Below, piece by piece: positions 7,862-15,059 of a stretch of 36,880 bases of DNA. Below the pieces are notes generated by a model, which made no database searches, was not told where the DNA came from, and worked only from the letters and a program-made list of their open reading frames with translations. The stretch's first letter is position 1; every line of letters begins with the position of its first letter. The translations under genes and the position numbers were made by a program. Origin of the DNA: CAWBRT01 sp050015355 (GTDB lineage Bacteria > Acidobacteriota > Terriglobia > Terriglobales > Acidobacteriaceae); assembly GCA_050015355.1 (NCBI GenBank), contig JBEKBO010000037.1:1-36880 (forward strand), written 5' to 3'.

Positions 7862-8619
7862 TGGGCTCATCACCGAAGATTGCAGTCGTCACCGGAGCCG
7901 GTAGCGGGATCGGCAAGTGCGTCGCTATTGCTCTCGCTCAGAATGGGTACTCACTGGTTCTTGCCGGCCGACGCCTGGAGCGCTTGGAACCGACCGCGCT
8001 TGAAGTGAAGCAGGCCAATGCTCAAGTGCTCGTCGTACCTACGAACGTCACCGATCCTGCCTCCGTGGCTGAGCTTTTTGCGAAAACAAAAGACACTTTC
8101 GGCCGACTCGACTTGCTGTTCAATAACGCCGGCTATGGCGGCCGCGGCGTGCTGCTCGAGGACTTAACGATCGAACAATGGAAGGCTGTGATCGATACGA
8201 ACCTAACCGGCACGCTTCTCTGTACGCAGCAAGCATTCAAAATCATGAAGGACCAGGAGCCGCGCGGCGGGCGCATCATCAACAACGGCTCGGTTGGGGC
8301 GCACAGCCCTCGGCCGAATTCCGCCCCCTATACGGCATCAAAACACGGAATTACCGGTCTCACCAAAGTGACTTCCCTCGACGGCCGAAAGTACGACATC
8401 GCCTGCGGTCAAATCGACATTGGAAACGCGGCCACCGAAATGGCAGGAAATATGAGCAAAGGCGTTCCGCAAGCGAACGGCACGAGAGCGGTCGAACCCA
8501 CGATGGATCCTAATGACGTTGCGCGTGCCGTCGTGTATATGGCGTCTCTCCCTCTCGAAGCCAATGTTCAATTCATGCTTATCATGGCGACCAAGATGCC
8601 CTTGATCGGCCGGGGCTAA
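7861..8619 (+). CDS. SDR-family oxidoreductase
   Basis: This is a classical short-chain dehydrogenase/reductase of 252 aa. The Rossmann motif is T-G-A-G-S-G-I-G near residues 11-18. N-N-A-G lies near residue 90. The catalytic Tyr and Lys are in Y-T-A-S-K, with the Ser in the preceding N-G-S-V-G segment. The start overlaps the MaoC stop by one base. It probably oxidises a hydroxyacyl-CoA or hydroxy acid with NAD(P). Cofactor preference is not clear: an arginine pair (G-R-R) after the second strand is compatible with NADPH. It ends the plus-strand catabolic block. What follows is a gene fragment and then a convergent gene. Confidence 0.9.
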   Translation: MGSSPKIAVVTGAGSGIGKCVAIALAQNGYSLVLAGRRLERLEPTALEVKQANAQVLVVPTNVTDPASVAELFAKTKDTFGRLDLLFNNAGYGGRGVLLEDLTIEQWKAVIDTNLTGTLLCTQQAFKIMKDQEPRGGRIINNGSVGAHSPRPNSAPYTASKHGITGLTKVTSLDGRKYDIACGQIDIGNAATEMAGNMSKGVPQANGTRAVEPTMDPNDVARAVVYMASLPLEANVQFMLIMATKMPLIGRG

Positions 8620-8668
8620 TGGCCAGTGCGTACCTTGGGCTAACTCACGATAAGTCGAATAAGATAAA

Positions 8669-8833
8669 TATGCGGTTTCGCAGGCGATGGGCGAGCGAGT
8701 GCTGCTGCCGGCGTTGCGCAAAGCGCCGGCAGACGCAATGATCGTGGCCGATGGCACGAGCTGCCGCCACCAGATTGAGGACGGTGCGGGCCGCGGCGCC
8801 CTGCACGTGGCGCGGGTGCCCCTGAGGTCATAG
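8669..8833 (+). pseudogene. C-terminal fragment of an FAD-linked oxidase/Fe-S protein
   Basis: Frame reading from 8669 to the TAG at 8831 gives A-M-G-E-R-V-L-L-P-A-L-R-K-A-P-A-D, then M-I-V-A-D-G-T-S-C-R-H-Q-I-E, then G-R-G-A-L-H-V-A. From memory this matches the conserved C-terminus of large GlcD-type FAD-binding oxidases fused to an Fe-S domain, with the usual A-D-G-F-S-C-R-x-Q-I. Only about 54 codons survive, there is no start or ribosome site, and no upstream part is present. It is a deletion remnant lying between the SDR gene and the convergent phosphoesterase. Confidence 0.6.
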
Positions 8834-8848
8834 CGGGCTACATCCTTC

Positions 8849-10366
8849 TTACTTGCCGGTGGAGCACACGCAGGCGGCAAACGCCTTGGCCGTGTGATTT
8901 GCTAACGCGCAGACGTACAGCGGCCAGAATGGTTTCAGTTCGGAAGAGCGGTCGCCTGCATAGTAATTGCGAATGTATGCCTGGCTGGCCTCCGTCTTTG
9001 CGCCGCGATCGTTCTCGAACTCCGAAATTAGCTCCTTCACCGTCGAAGGCGAGAATTGCGCTTCATAGTAAGTCTGAGCAAAGTCGTACTCTCTGGACCA
9101 GGTGGTGGCGATGCCGGTTTGGTTTGAAGCTGCGATTACCTGGTAATTCTGCAGCACTCCGGAGGATCGGTTGACGCGCGCAATGGTGAATGATGGGTTG
9201 TTGCCATCAACCGGCGAGACGGAGGGAACCAATTTGATCGCAACGCTGTGCTCGAATAAGGCGTGAGGATCGCTCCCCTTTAAGAGACGTATTTCATCCA
9301 TGTGGGTGTGCGCGAAGATTCCGAGTCGGATGACGTCGGCGTGCTCGATCAGCAGGTCGGCCAGCTTGTCCGAGGATAGAAACATTTCAGGCACACCGTT
9401 CCCGCAGATATTCTTGAACTCTGCAACGGTGGAGTACGGATCGATGCCCGGCGGGATGTGCCCCATGACCCAGACCTTTTGACCCAAGCGCCGCGCCTGT
9501 GCCAGTTGTTCATGTAACCAGGTCATTTCCGTGGTGGTCGCAGCGGAGTCGGGCCGGCCGGCGCAGGTGCTGTATCTGGGGGATAGAAAAAGGTCATTGA
9601 CGACGATGAGGCGCGTGTCACGCATGGGCGCTCCCATCATGAGGCTGTAGTATCCGCCCTTGGCAAACACCTTGAGCGCCTGTTGCCGCTGGGATGGCGG
9701 CAGACCCCTGGCTATGATCCTGCCAGTCTGGACCAGAAAGTCGCTTCCGGCATCGAGCCGGTAGTCGTCGCACGCGGTGTCGTTATTGCCAAGGGCCACA
9801 TAGACGGGCACGCCCGGGAAAGAAGCGCGCAGTTCGCTTATCACAAAGCTCAGAGTCTTCAGGACGAAGGCCTGATAGTCGCGCTGCGTCGATCCGGGAA
9901 GCAGTGTCGCGTACCTGCAGGAGAAGGCGTGGGCGATCAGGTCGCCGCTCACCGTGATGAATTTTGCATCGGGTTGCTTGAGCCGCATAGCGTGCAGGCT
10001 GGAGTGCAGCAGGGCGTAAGGCGTGTCGACACCGCGTGCATGACAGCTCTGCTGGAGCTCGGCAAAGGCCTGCTGCTGATTGGGCGAAGGCGGAGCCGAG
10101 AGGATTGAACTCCACTGGCTCACCGGAGCGCCAACAAGCTGCTGCAACCGGGCGGGATCGTGAAAGGGATCGAAGTGGATGTCGCTGACGAGGAGCGCGG
10201 GGAAGGTGCGATCTTCCTTTCCTGCAGCGGCTGCGGAGCGGTGCTGCTGTCCGTCCTTGGAGGAAGCCGACTGCGCTTCGCCACGGCTCGCCAGCGGAGA
10301 ACCCACGAGAATAAGGAGCCAAAGCCAAAAGGTGATTTGCAGCCCAGAGAACTTGCGAGTGATCAA
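8849..10366 (-). CDS. Secreted metallophosphoesterase, acid-sphingomyelinase-like
   Basis: This calcineurin-type phosphoesterase has 505 aa. All five metal motifs are visible: D-I-H-F-D (62-66), G-D (141-142), G-N-N-D (193-196), G-H (302-303) and H-T-H (353-355). The spacing and the cysteine-bearing inserts resemble eukaryotic-type acid sphingomyelinase and related phosphodiesterases. An N-terminal hydrophobic segment (residues 10-25, then A-S-R-G-E-A) indicates secretion. The start is TTG with a strong AAAGGAG site; no better ATG exists. It lies 49 bases after the enolase-superfamily gene on the same strand and may be co-transcribed, although a shared pathway is not obvious. The substrate could be a phospholipid, a phosphodiester or a nucleotide. 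Confidence 0.85.
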   Translation of the reverse strand: MITRKFSGLQITFWLWLLILVGSPLASRGEAQSASSKDGQQHRSAAAAGKEDRTFPALLVSDIHFDPFHDPARLQQLVGAPVSQWSSILSAPPSPNQQQAFAELQQSCHARGVDTPYALLHSSLHAMRLKQPDAKFITVSGDLIAHAFSCRYATLLPGSTQRDYQAFVLKTLSFVISELRASFPGVPVYVALGNNDTACDDYRLDAGSDFLVQTGRIIARGLPPSQRQQALKVFAKGGYYSLMMGAPMRDTRLIVVNDLFLSPRYSTCAGRPDSAATTTEMTWLHEQLAQARRLGQKVWVMGHIPPGIDPYSTVAEFKNICGNGVPEMFLSSDKLADLLIEHADVIRLGIFAHTHMDEIRLLKGSDPHALFEHSVAIKLVPSVSPVDGNNPSFTIARVNRSSGVLQNYQVIAASNQTGIATTWSREYDFAQTYYEAQFSPSTVKELISEFENDRGAKTEASQAYIRNYYAGDRSSELKPFWPLYVCALANHTAKAFAACVCSTGK

Positions 10367-10415
10367 CGGTGCTCCTTTACTGGCCAGTGCTCAGGTACTA
10401 CGCTTGTGCGTGCCA

Positions 10416-11555
10416 TCATATGAAGGACGGCCCTTCTACTCCGGCGTAGTGCAGGATCATATCCTCATTCACGTCGACCCCGACGCCCGGCTTTTCGCTG
10501 GGCAAAATCGTTCCGTCGTTGGCGACACGGATCGGCGGGTCGATCAACTCGTCGCGCAGCGGGTTGTTGAGTGAACAATCCGCCTCAAAATAACCGCCAT
10601 TCTCAATTGCACTCAAGAACTGAACCGTCGCCGTCATGCTGACTCCCTGGCTCGTATGAGGATGAATTGGCAGCTTGTAGGCCGAGGCCATGGCGGCGAT
10701 CTTGAGCGCCTCGGTAATGCCGCCGCATTTCGACAGGTCGGGCTGCAGGATGCTGACTGCGCCCTCCTCAATCAGGCGGCTGAATTCGAAGCGCGTGAAG
10801 TGATTCTCACCGGCCGCCAGAGGAACCGGAGCAAAACTCTTGGCTTCGCGGTAGAGGCGATAATCATGACCGGGAAAGGGCTCTTCCAACCAGCCGACGT
10901 TGCAGGCGGCAAAGGCCGGCATGGCACGACGCGCGTCGGCCAAACTGTAGCCGGTATTAACATCGGTCAGGATATCGATATCGGGGCCGAGTCCGGCACG
11001 CACTGCCTCGACGCGGGCGATGTCCGCCGTCACAGTGTCGCCTCCGAGCCTGAGCTTCAGCGCGCGGAAGCCGGCGGCGACGAAGCCTTTGGCTTCCTCG
11101 ACGAGCGATTCGGGAGGCTGAATGCCCAGCGCGATGCCGCCAGCATAGGCGGGAATCTTGCGGCTGCTTCCTCCCAGTAACTTGTAGAGCGGCCAACCGA
11201 CCGCCTTGCCGCGAATGTCCCAAAGGGCCATGTCGATACCGCTCATCGCCATGGCGCAGGCCGCCCCCATGCCGTGGCTGCCCAGTTGGAATTTGTAGAT
11301 CCGTGCCCAGACGCCGTTTACATCGGCAGCATCCATGCCGAGCACCAACTGTTTCAGGGTCGTATTGACCAAGGTGGCGATAGCCAGGTGGGCGCGCCCG
11401 TGGTGCGATTCGCCCCAACCAACAAGGCCGCTTTTTGTGGTTACCTTTACGAACACAATGTCACGCTTGACCATCACGCCGATCCCCAGGCGAACGCGGT
11501 GCTCCGGCGGAACGGGAACGGTTACGGGGAATGCTTTGATTTCGACGATTTTCAT
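10416..11555 (-). CDS. Mandelate racemase/muconate lactonizing enzyme family protein (sugar-acid dehydratase-like)
   Basis: This is an enolase-superfamily enzyme of 379 aa. The barrel shows a K-L-R catalytic motif (Lys167, Arg169) and metal ligands Asp198, the Glu of W-L-E-E-P (224/225) and Glu250 (A-G-E-N-H-F). A D-H dyad is visible with Asp273 (Q-P-D-L-S-K-C-G-G) and His300 (H-P-H-T-S-Q-G). This matches the mandelate-racemase subgroup, which includes acid-sugar dehydratases. The ATG at 11555 has GAGG six bases upstream; the longer in-frame ATG at 11609 has none. The divergent MFS gene, of a type that carries hexuronates or aldonates, supports a sugar-acid substrate. K-x-R instead of K-x-K argues against simple racemisation. 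Confidence 0.9.
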   Translation of the reverse strand: MKIVEIKAFPVTVPVPPEHRVRLGIGVMVKRDIVFVKVTTKSGLVGWGESHHGRAHLAIATLVNTTLKQLVLGMDAADVNGVWARIYKFQLGSHGMGAACAMAMSGIDMALWDIRGKAVGWPLYKLLGGSSRKIPAYAGGIALGIQPPESLVEEAKGFVAAGFRALKLRLGGDTVTADIARVEAVRAGLGPDIDILTDVNTGYSLADARRAMPAFAACNVGWLEEPFPGHDYRLYREAKSFAPVPLAAGENHFTRFEFSRLIEEGAVSILQPDLSKCGGITEALKIAAMASAYKLPIHPHTSQGVSMTATVQFLSAIENGGYFEADCSLNNPLRDELIDPPIRVANDGTILPSEKPGVGVDVNEDMILHYAGVEGPSFI

Positions 11556-11689
11556 GATGACCTCATAGGATAATGACGCCGTGCCGACGCAAGGCGTAAT
11601 GAATAACATACCGGTTGCAGGATTTCCAAACCACTTTCAGGTTCAGATTGACGGGGCAGCGGGGCTGGCGCAGAATGGTTAGCCACCAT

Positions 11690-11765
11690 CAATAAGCAAT
11701 CTTCTCGCCCGGCGTTTGAGCACGTGCGCCGCCCATTCATGAACGATCGATGGGCAAAGGAGACT
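11690..11765. promoter_or_regulatory. Divergent promoter region with short inverted repeat
   Basis: Between the enolase-family gene and the MFS gene (11556-11767) the sequence ATGGT-TAGCC-ACCAT forms a five-base inverted repeat near 11676-11690. It could be an operator controlling both directions. The MFS ribosome site AAAGGAG ends the interval. No regulator gene adjoins, and I could not place convincing -35/-10 boxes. Confidence 0.25.
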
Positions 11766-11767
11766 GA

Positions 11768-13039
11768 GTGGAAACCCGTCAGACGTCGACCAAGTACTGG
11801 ATGCTGTTCCTGATCTTCAGCGGAAACGCGATCAACGCGCTCGACCGCTCCAGCCTTGCAGTCGCCAATAGCTTCATTGCCAAAGACCTGAACCTCAGCC
11901 TGACGACCATGGGCATGGTGCTGTCGGCGTTCGGATGGGCGTACCTGCTGGGCAATTTGCCCGCGGGGCGGCTGTGCGACCGCTTTGGGGAGAAGAAGGT
12001 CTATGGCCTGGGCGCGGCCTTGTGGTCGTTCGCCTCGGCAGCGACCGGACTGGCAAAGGGTCTGGGAACTCTTCTCGTCACCCGCATCTTGATCGGCGTT
12101 GGCGAGTCGGCGAACTTCCCGGCAGCCACCAAGGTCATTACCGAGCGCTTCGACAAGTCGCAGCGTGGAATGGCGACCGGCGTCTTCATGTCCGGGCTGC
12201 GTGTCGGCTTCGCCGTCTGTCCGGCGTTAATGATCGGGCTGATGCTCGCCTTCGGGTCGAAGGCGCAACCCAACTGGCACGTCGCCTTTTACGTCACCGG
12301 ATTGGGCAGCCTGCTCTGGGTGGCCCTGTGGTTCCTCACCTACGGCGATAAACCCGGCACCTCGGTCCAGGCAGGGACGGCGGCGGCGGCGAAAGCGCGC
12401 ATCCCCATCATGGTACTGCTCAGGTACCGGAACACCTGGGCGATGATTTGCGTCAAGTTCTGCCAGGACTACCTCTACTACCTGTTCCTTACCTGGCTGC
12501 CGGGATACCTGGTACACGCCCGTCATCTCGATCTGGGCAAAGTGGCGTTTTACGCCACCATGCCGTGGATCGCCGGAATGGTGACCCAGCCGCTGATCGG
12601 CATCGTCGCCGACAAGATGATCAACTCCGGCCTGGATGCGACGAAGGTGAAGAAAAGCCTGCTGGTGGCGATGCAGGTGGTCTCTCTGGCGGTAATCTTT
12701 GCCGGCTACGCCGAAAGCGCCATCGTCGCCGCCTGGTTGCTGGTGGTCGCCATGGCCGGGGAGTCCGCCTGTGCGGCAATCACCTGGACATTTCCGCAGG
12801 ACCTCGCGCCCAAGGGCATGTCGGGCACACTGGGCGGAGTTAACAATACCTCCGGTGCCGTGGCTTCCATCGCCGCGCCGGTCATTACCGGATATGTCGC
12901 CCAACATTTCGGATTCCAGTTCGCACTGGCCTTCGGAGGCGCAATCACCTGCGTCGGTATCCTCTGCGTCCTCTTCATGATGACGACGCTTCGTCCGCTA
13001 CCGATCGATACCGCCACCGCCGGCGCAACGGCCAGCTAA
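11768..13039 (+). CDS. MFS transporter, anion:cation symporter (ACS)-like
   Basis: This is a 12-helix major facilitator protein of 423 aa. The start is GTG with an AAAGGAG site eight bases upstream. N-A-L-D-R-S-S-L-A-V-A in helix 1 and the loop motif G-R-L-C-D-R-F-G-E-K-K between helices 2 and 3 are typical of the ACS group (hexuronate, glucarate and galactonate carriers). The protein should use the proton gradient to import an organic anion. It is divergent from the mandelate-racemase family gene, a common pairing for sugar-acid use, so the two probably handle one substrate. The exact substrate is not readable. Confidence 0.9.
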   Translation: METRQTSTKYWMLFLIFSGNAINALDRSSLAVANSFIAKDLNLSLTTMGMVLSAFGWAYLLGNLPAGRLCDRFGEKKVYGLGAALWSFASAATGLAKGLGTLLVTRILIGVGESANFPAATKVITERFDKSQRGMATGVFMSGLRVGFAVCPALMIGLMLAFGSKAQPNWHVAFYVTGLGSLLWVALWFLTYGDKPGTSVQAGTAAAAKARIPIMVLLRYRNTWAMICVKFCQDYLYYLFLTWLPGYLVHARHLDLGKVAFYATMPWIAGMVTQPLIGIVADKMINSGLDATKVKKSLLVAMQVVSLAVIFAGYAESAIVAAWLLVVAMAGESACAAITWTFPQDLAPKGMSGTLGGVNNTSGAVASIAAPVITGYVAQHFGFQFALAFGGAITCVGILCVLFMMTTLRPLPIDTATAGATAS

Positions 13040-13054
13040 ACCGGTTCCGCGGAA

Positions 13055-13091
13055 GGTATATACCGAAAAGGAGCCGGGCATTCAGCCCGGC
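13055..13091. terminator. Palindrome and GC hairpin after the MFS gene
   Basis: A perfect palindrome GGTATATACC (13055-13064) is followed by a hairpin with arms GCCGGGC (13073-13079) and GCCCGGC (13085-13091) around a five-base ATTCA loop. It lies 34 bases after the MFS stop. There is no T-run, so it may act as a pause, a processing stop or a protection structure instead of a standard terminator. Confidence 0.4.
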
Positions 13092-13175
13092 GGTGATAGT
13101 TCCGGATACACCTACTTAGTAATTGCTCTAACTGGATGAAGGAACGAAATTGAACAGGGAGAAAGAGTACCTGAA

Positions 13176-14123
13176 ATGGGCCAGCAGATAGAACGGATCG
13201 CGGTAGTCGGGGCCGGCATCATGGGCCATGGCATCGCCCAGATTCTTGCCCAGGCGGGCCACCGGGTCAGCCTGACCGACAGCGTGCCGGCAGTGGTTGA
13301 GAACGCGCGCGGTCTCATCGAGAGCAGTATCGAGATGCTCTTGCAGAACGGTTTGATCGCGGAAGCTCAGGCCGCTTCGGCCAAGGCGAATCTCACCTTT
13401 GCCGGGAGTCTGGCCGAAGCTGTGGCAGAGGCCGACCTGGTCTTCGAGGTTATCCCCGAAAAGGTCGAGATCAAGCGGCAGATGTTCGAGCAGCTCGACC
13501 GCCTGTCGAAGCCGGAGGCGATCTTCGCCAGTAATACCTCGGCCATACCGATCACCACGCTTTCCGGTTTTTCGCAGCGTCCTGAGCGGGTGATCGGAAC
13601 ACACTTCTGGAATCCCCCGCAGCTAATCCCGCTCGTCGAGGTCGTTACCACCGAGCGCACAGCCCAATGCGTGCTGGAAGCGGTGATGCAGTGCCTGACA
13701 GCGGCCGGCAAGAAGCCGGTGCACGTCCTCAAGGATGTGCCTGGTTTTCTCGGCAACCGCCTGCAACACGCCATGATGCGCGAAGCCATGCACATGGTGG
13801 AGCAGGGCGTAGCCAGCGTCGAAAGCATCGACGCGGCACTCAAGAACAGCTTTGCCCTGCGACTGCTGTTCTCCGGTCTCTTTGAGCAACGCGATCTGAA
13901 TGGGCTTGATACTCAGCTAGGCTCGGAAGTCACCCTCTTCCCCGATCTTTCCAACATGAAGGAACCGCCGCCGCTGCTGCGGGACAAAGTGGCTGGGGGT
14001 GAACTGGGATTGAAAACGGGTAAGGGGTACTACGACTGGACAAACCGTAACCGTGCCGAGATCGTTCAGCGCAAGAATCAACAGCTTGTCAGCCTGCTGA
14101 AGTTTCTGCAGTCCAACGGATAG
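13176..14123 (+). CDS. 3-hydroxyacyl-CoA dehydrogenase family protein
   Basis: This is an NAD-dependent dehydrogenase of the 3-hydroxybutyryl-CoA type, 315 aa. The dinucleotide-binding motif is V-V-G-A-G-I-M-G-H-G (10-19), and Asp35 at the end of the second strand indicates NAD. S-N-T-S (119-122) and the catalytic His143 in G-T-H-F-W-N-P-P are present. The C-terminal helical domain ends with the family's G-L-K-T-G-K-G-Y-Y-D-W. The ribosome site is weak. It is on the same strand as the MFS gene but separated by 136 bases and a hairpin, so probably a separate unit. It may act in beta-oxidation-like steps on the CoA esters handled at 5757-8619. Confidence 0.9.
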   Translation: MGQQIERIAVVGAGIMGHGIAQILAQAGHRVSLTDSVPAVVENARGLIESSIEMLLQNGLIAEAQAASAKANLTFAGSLAEAVAEADLVFEVIPEKVEIKRQMFEQLDRLSKPEAIFASNTSAIPITTLSGFSQRPERVIGTHFWNPPQLIPLVEVVTTERTAQCVLEAVMQCLTAAGKKPVHVLKDVPGFLGNRLQHAMMREAMHMVEQGVASVESIDAALKNSFALRLLFSGLFEQRDLNGLDTQLGSEVTLFPDLSNMKEPPPLLRDKVAGGELGLKTGKGYYDWTNRNRAEIVQRKNQQLVSLLKFLQSNG

Positions 14124-14214
14124 CCAGATTTTTGGAGCGCGTTCCGCGTTCCGCAGGTCGCTGTACGGACGGGTCGTGCAGTCCGCGTACTTACGGCGTA
14201 TTCTTGGGGCAGAA

Positions 14215-14991
14215 ATGGTGTTTTGTTGCCATTGCGGAAAGCCGGCGGAAGGCGGGCGTTTCTGTGCCGCCTGCGGGAGACCAATTGCGCCGGACGCCGT
14301 CGCGGCGGTGACCGTCGAACTCCAACGCCATCGCACACAGATGCGCCTCATGGTGATCGCGCTTGGCGTGGTCTCCGTGGTAACCGCAGGGTTGATCGTC
14401 ACCTGGGTGATGTACACAGGACGGGTAGTCGGCCGTTCACTCATCGGCGGTGAGACCTTTTTCCCCACGGTACGGCAGCAGCAACCGCTTCCCTCGCAAT
14501 CTACCACCGCCCAAACTCCGCCCGGTCAGGACAACACTCCTGACACTTCCACCTCGCAGCCGCAGCAGCAACCGCCGCAGGTAATCGTCCCGAGCCGCCC
14601 GTCCACGGGCAGCATCGATCCGAAGGCGGTGCAGAACGCGCTAACCACCCTAGCGCCGCAGGGCAAGCAGAAAGACCCATCCCCGCAGCAACCGCCGGCA
14701 CCAACTGTCGTTGCGACCGACTCCGACCGTTATCCCGGTTCCCAGCCGGTAGAGGTTAAAAATGCAGATCTCCCCGACATCGGTATCCCCGTCGCCGGCG
14801 AGGTGTATACCACTGCCGACTCCCTCTCAACTGTTATCAACTACTACACGCAGCGCTATCCCGACGCCGAGGTGCTGGAAATAAGCGGCCAGAAGGTCAT
14901 TGCAGTCAACCGCCCAGGCGTCACCAAGGTCATTGCCATCGGCACCACCGGCGAGGAGACGCGAATCGCAATTGTTCAGCCGCGCCATTGA
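14215..14991 (+). CDS. Zinc-ribbon single-pass membrane protein, function unknown
   Basis: The 258-aa product opens with a zinc ribbon (C4-x2-C7 and C17-x2-C20), then a polar linker, one membrane helix (about 45-68), a long Pro/Gln/Ser/Thr-rich stretch (about 85-190) and a compact C-terminal domain of about 70 residues with a D-S-L-S-T-V-I-N-Y-Y-T-Q-R-Y-P segment. The ribbon should be cytoplasmic and the Pro/Gln-rich arm and terminal domain extracytoplasmic. I chose the ATG directly before the ribbon; one 13 codons earlier is in frame. Similar ribbon-plus-membrane layouts are common in Acidobacteriota hypothetical proteins. The C-terminal region resembles the small domain seen in stress or lipoprotein families, but I cannot name it. 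Confidence 0.75.
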   Translation: MVFCCHCGKPAEGGRFCAACGRPIAPDAVAAVTVELQRHRTQMRLMVIALGVVSVVTAGLIVTWVMYTGRVVGRSLIGGETFFPTVRQQQPLPSQSTTAQTPPGQDNTPDTSTSQPQQQPPQVIVPSRPSTGSIDPKAVQNALTTLAPQGKQKDPSPQQPPAPTVVATDSDRYPGSQPVEVKNADLPDIGIPVAGEVYTTADSLSTVINYYTQRYPDAEVLEISGQKVIAVNRPGVTKVIAIGTTGEETRIAIVQPRH

Positions 14992-15059
14992 AACTCGCCC
15001 CAAGCTGGGCCGAGGGTGTGCACGTCTCTGCTTGAGGGTACTCTGGAAGACGGAGTCGC

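Noticed and set aside
8338..8880. 180-codon minus-strand ORF across the SDR end
   Set aside because: It is a shadow of the SDR gene and of the oxidase fragment; the plus-strand readings carry the conserved motifs.
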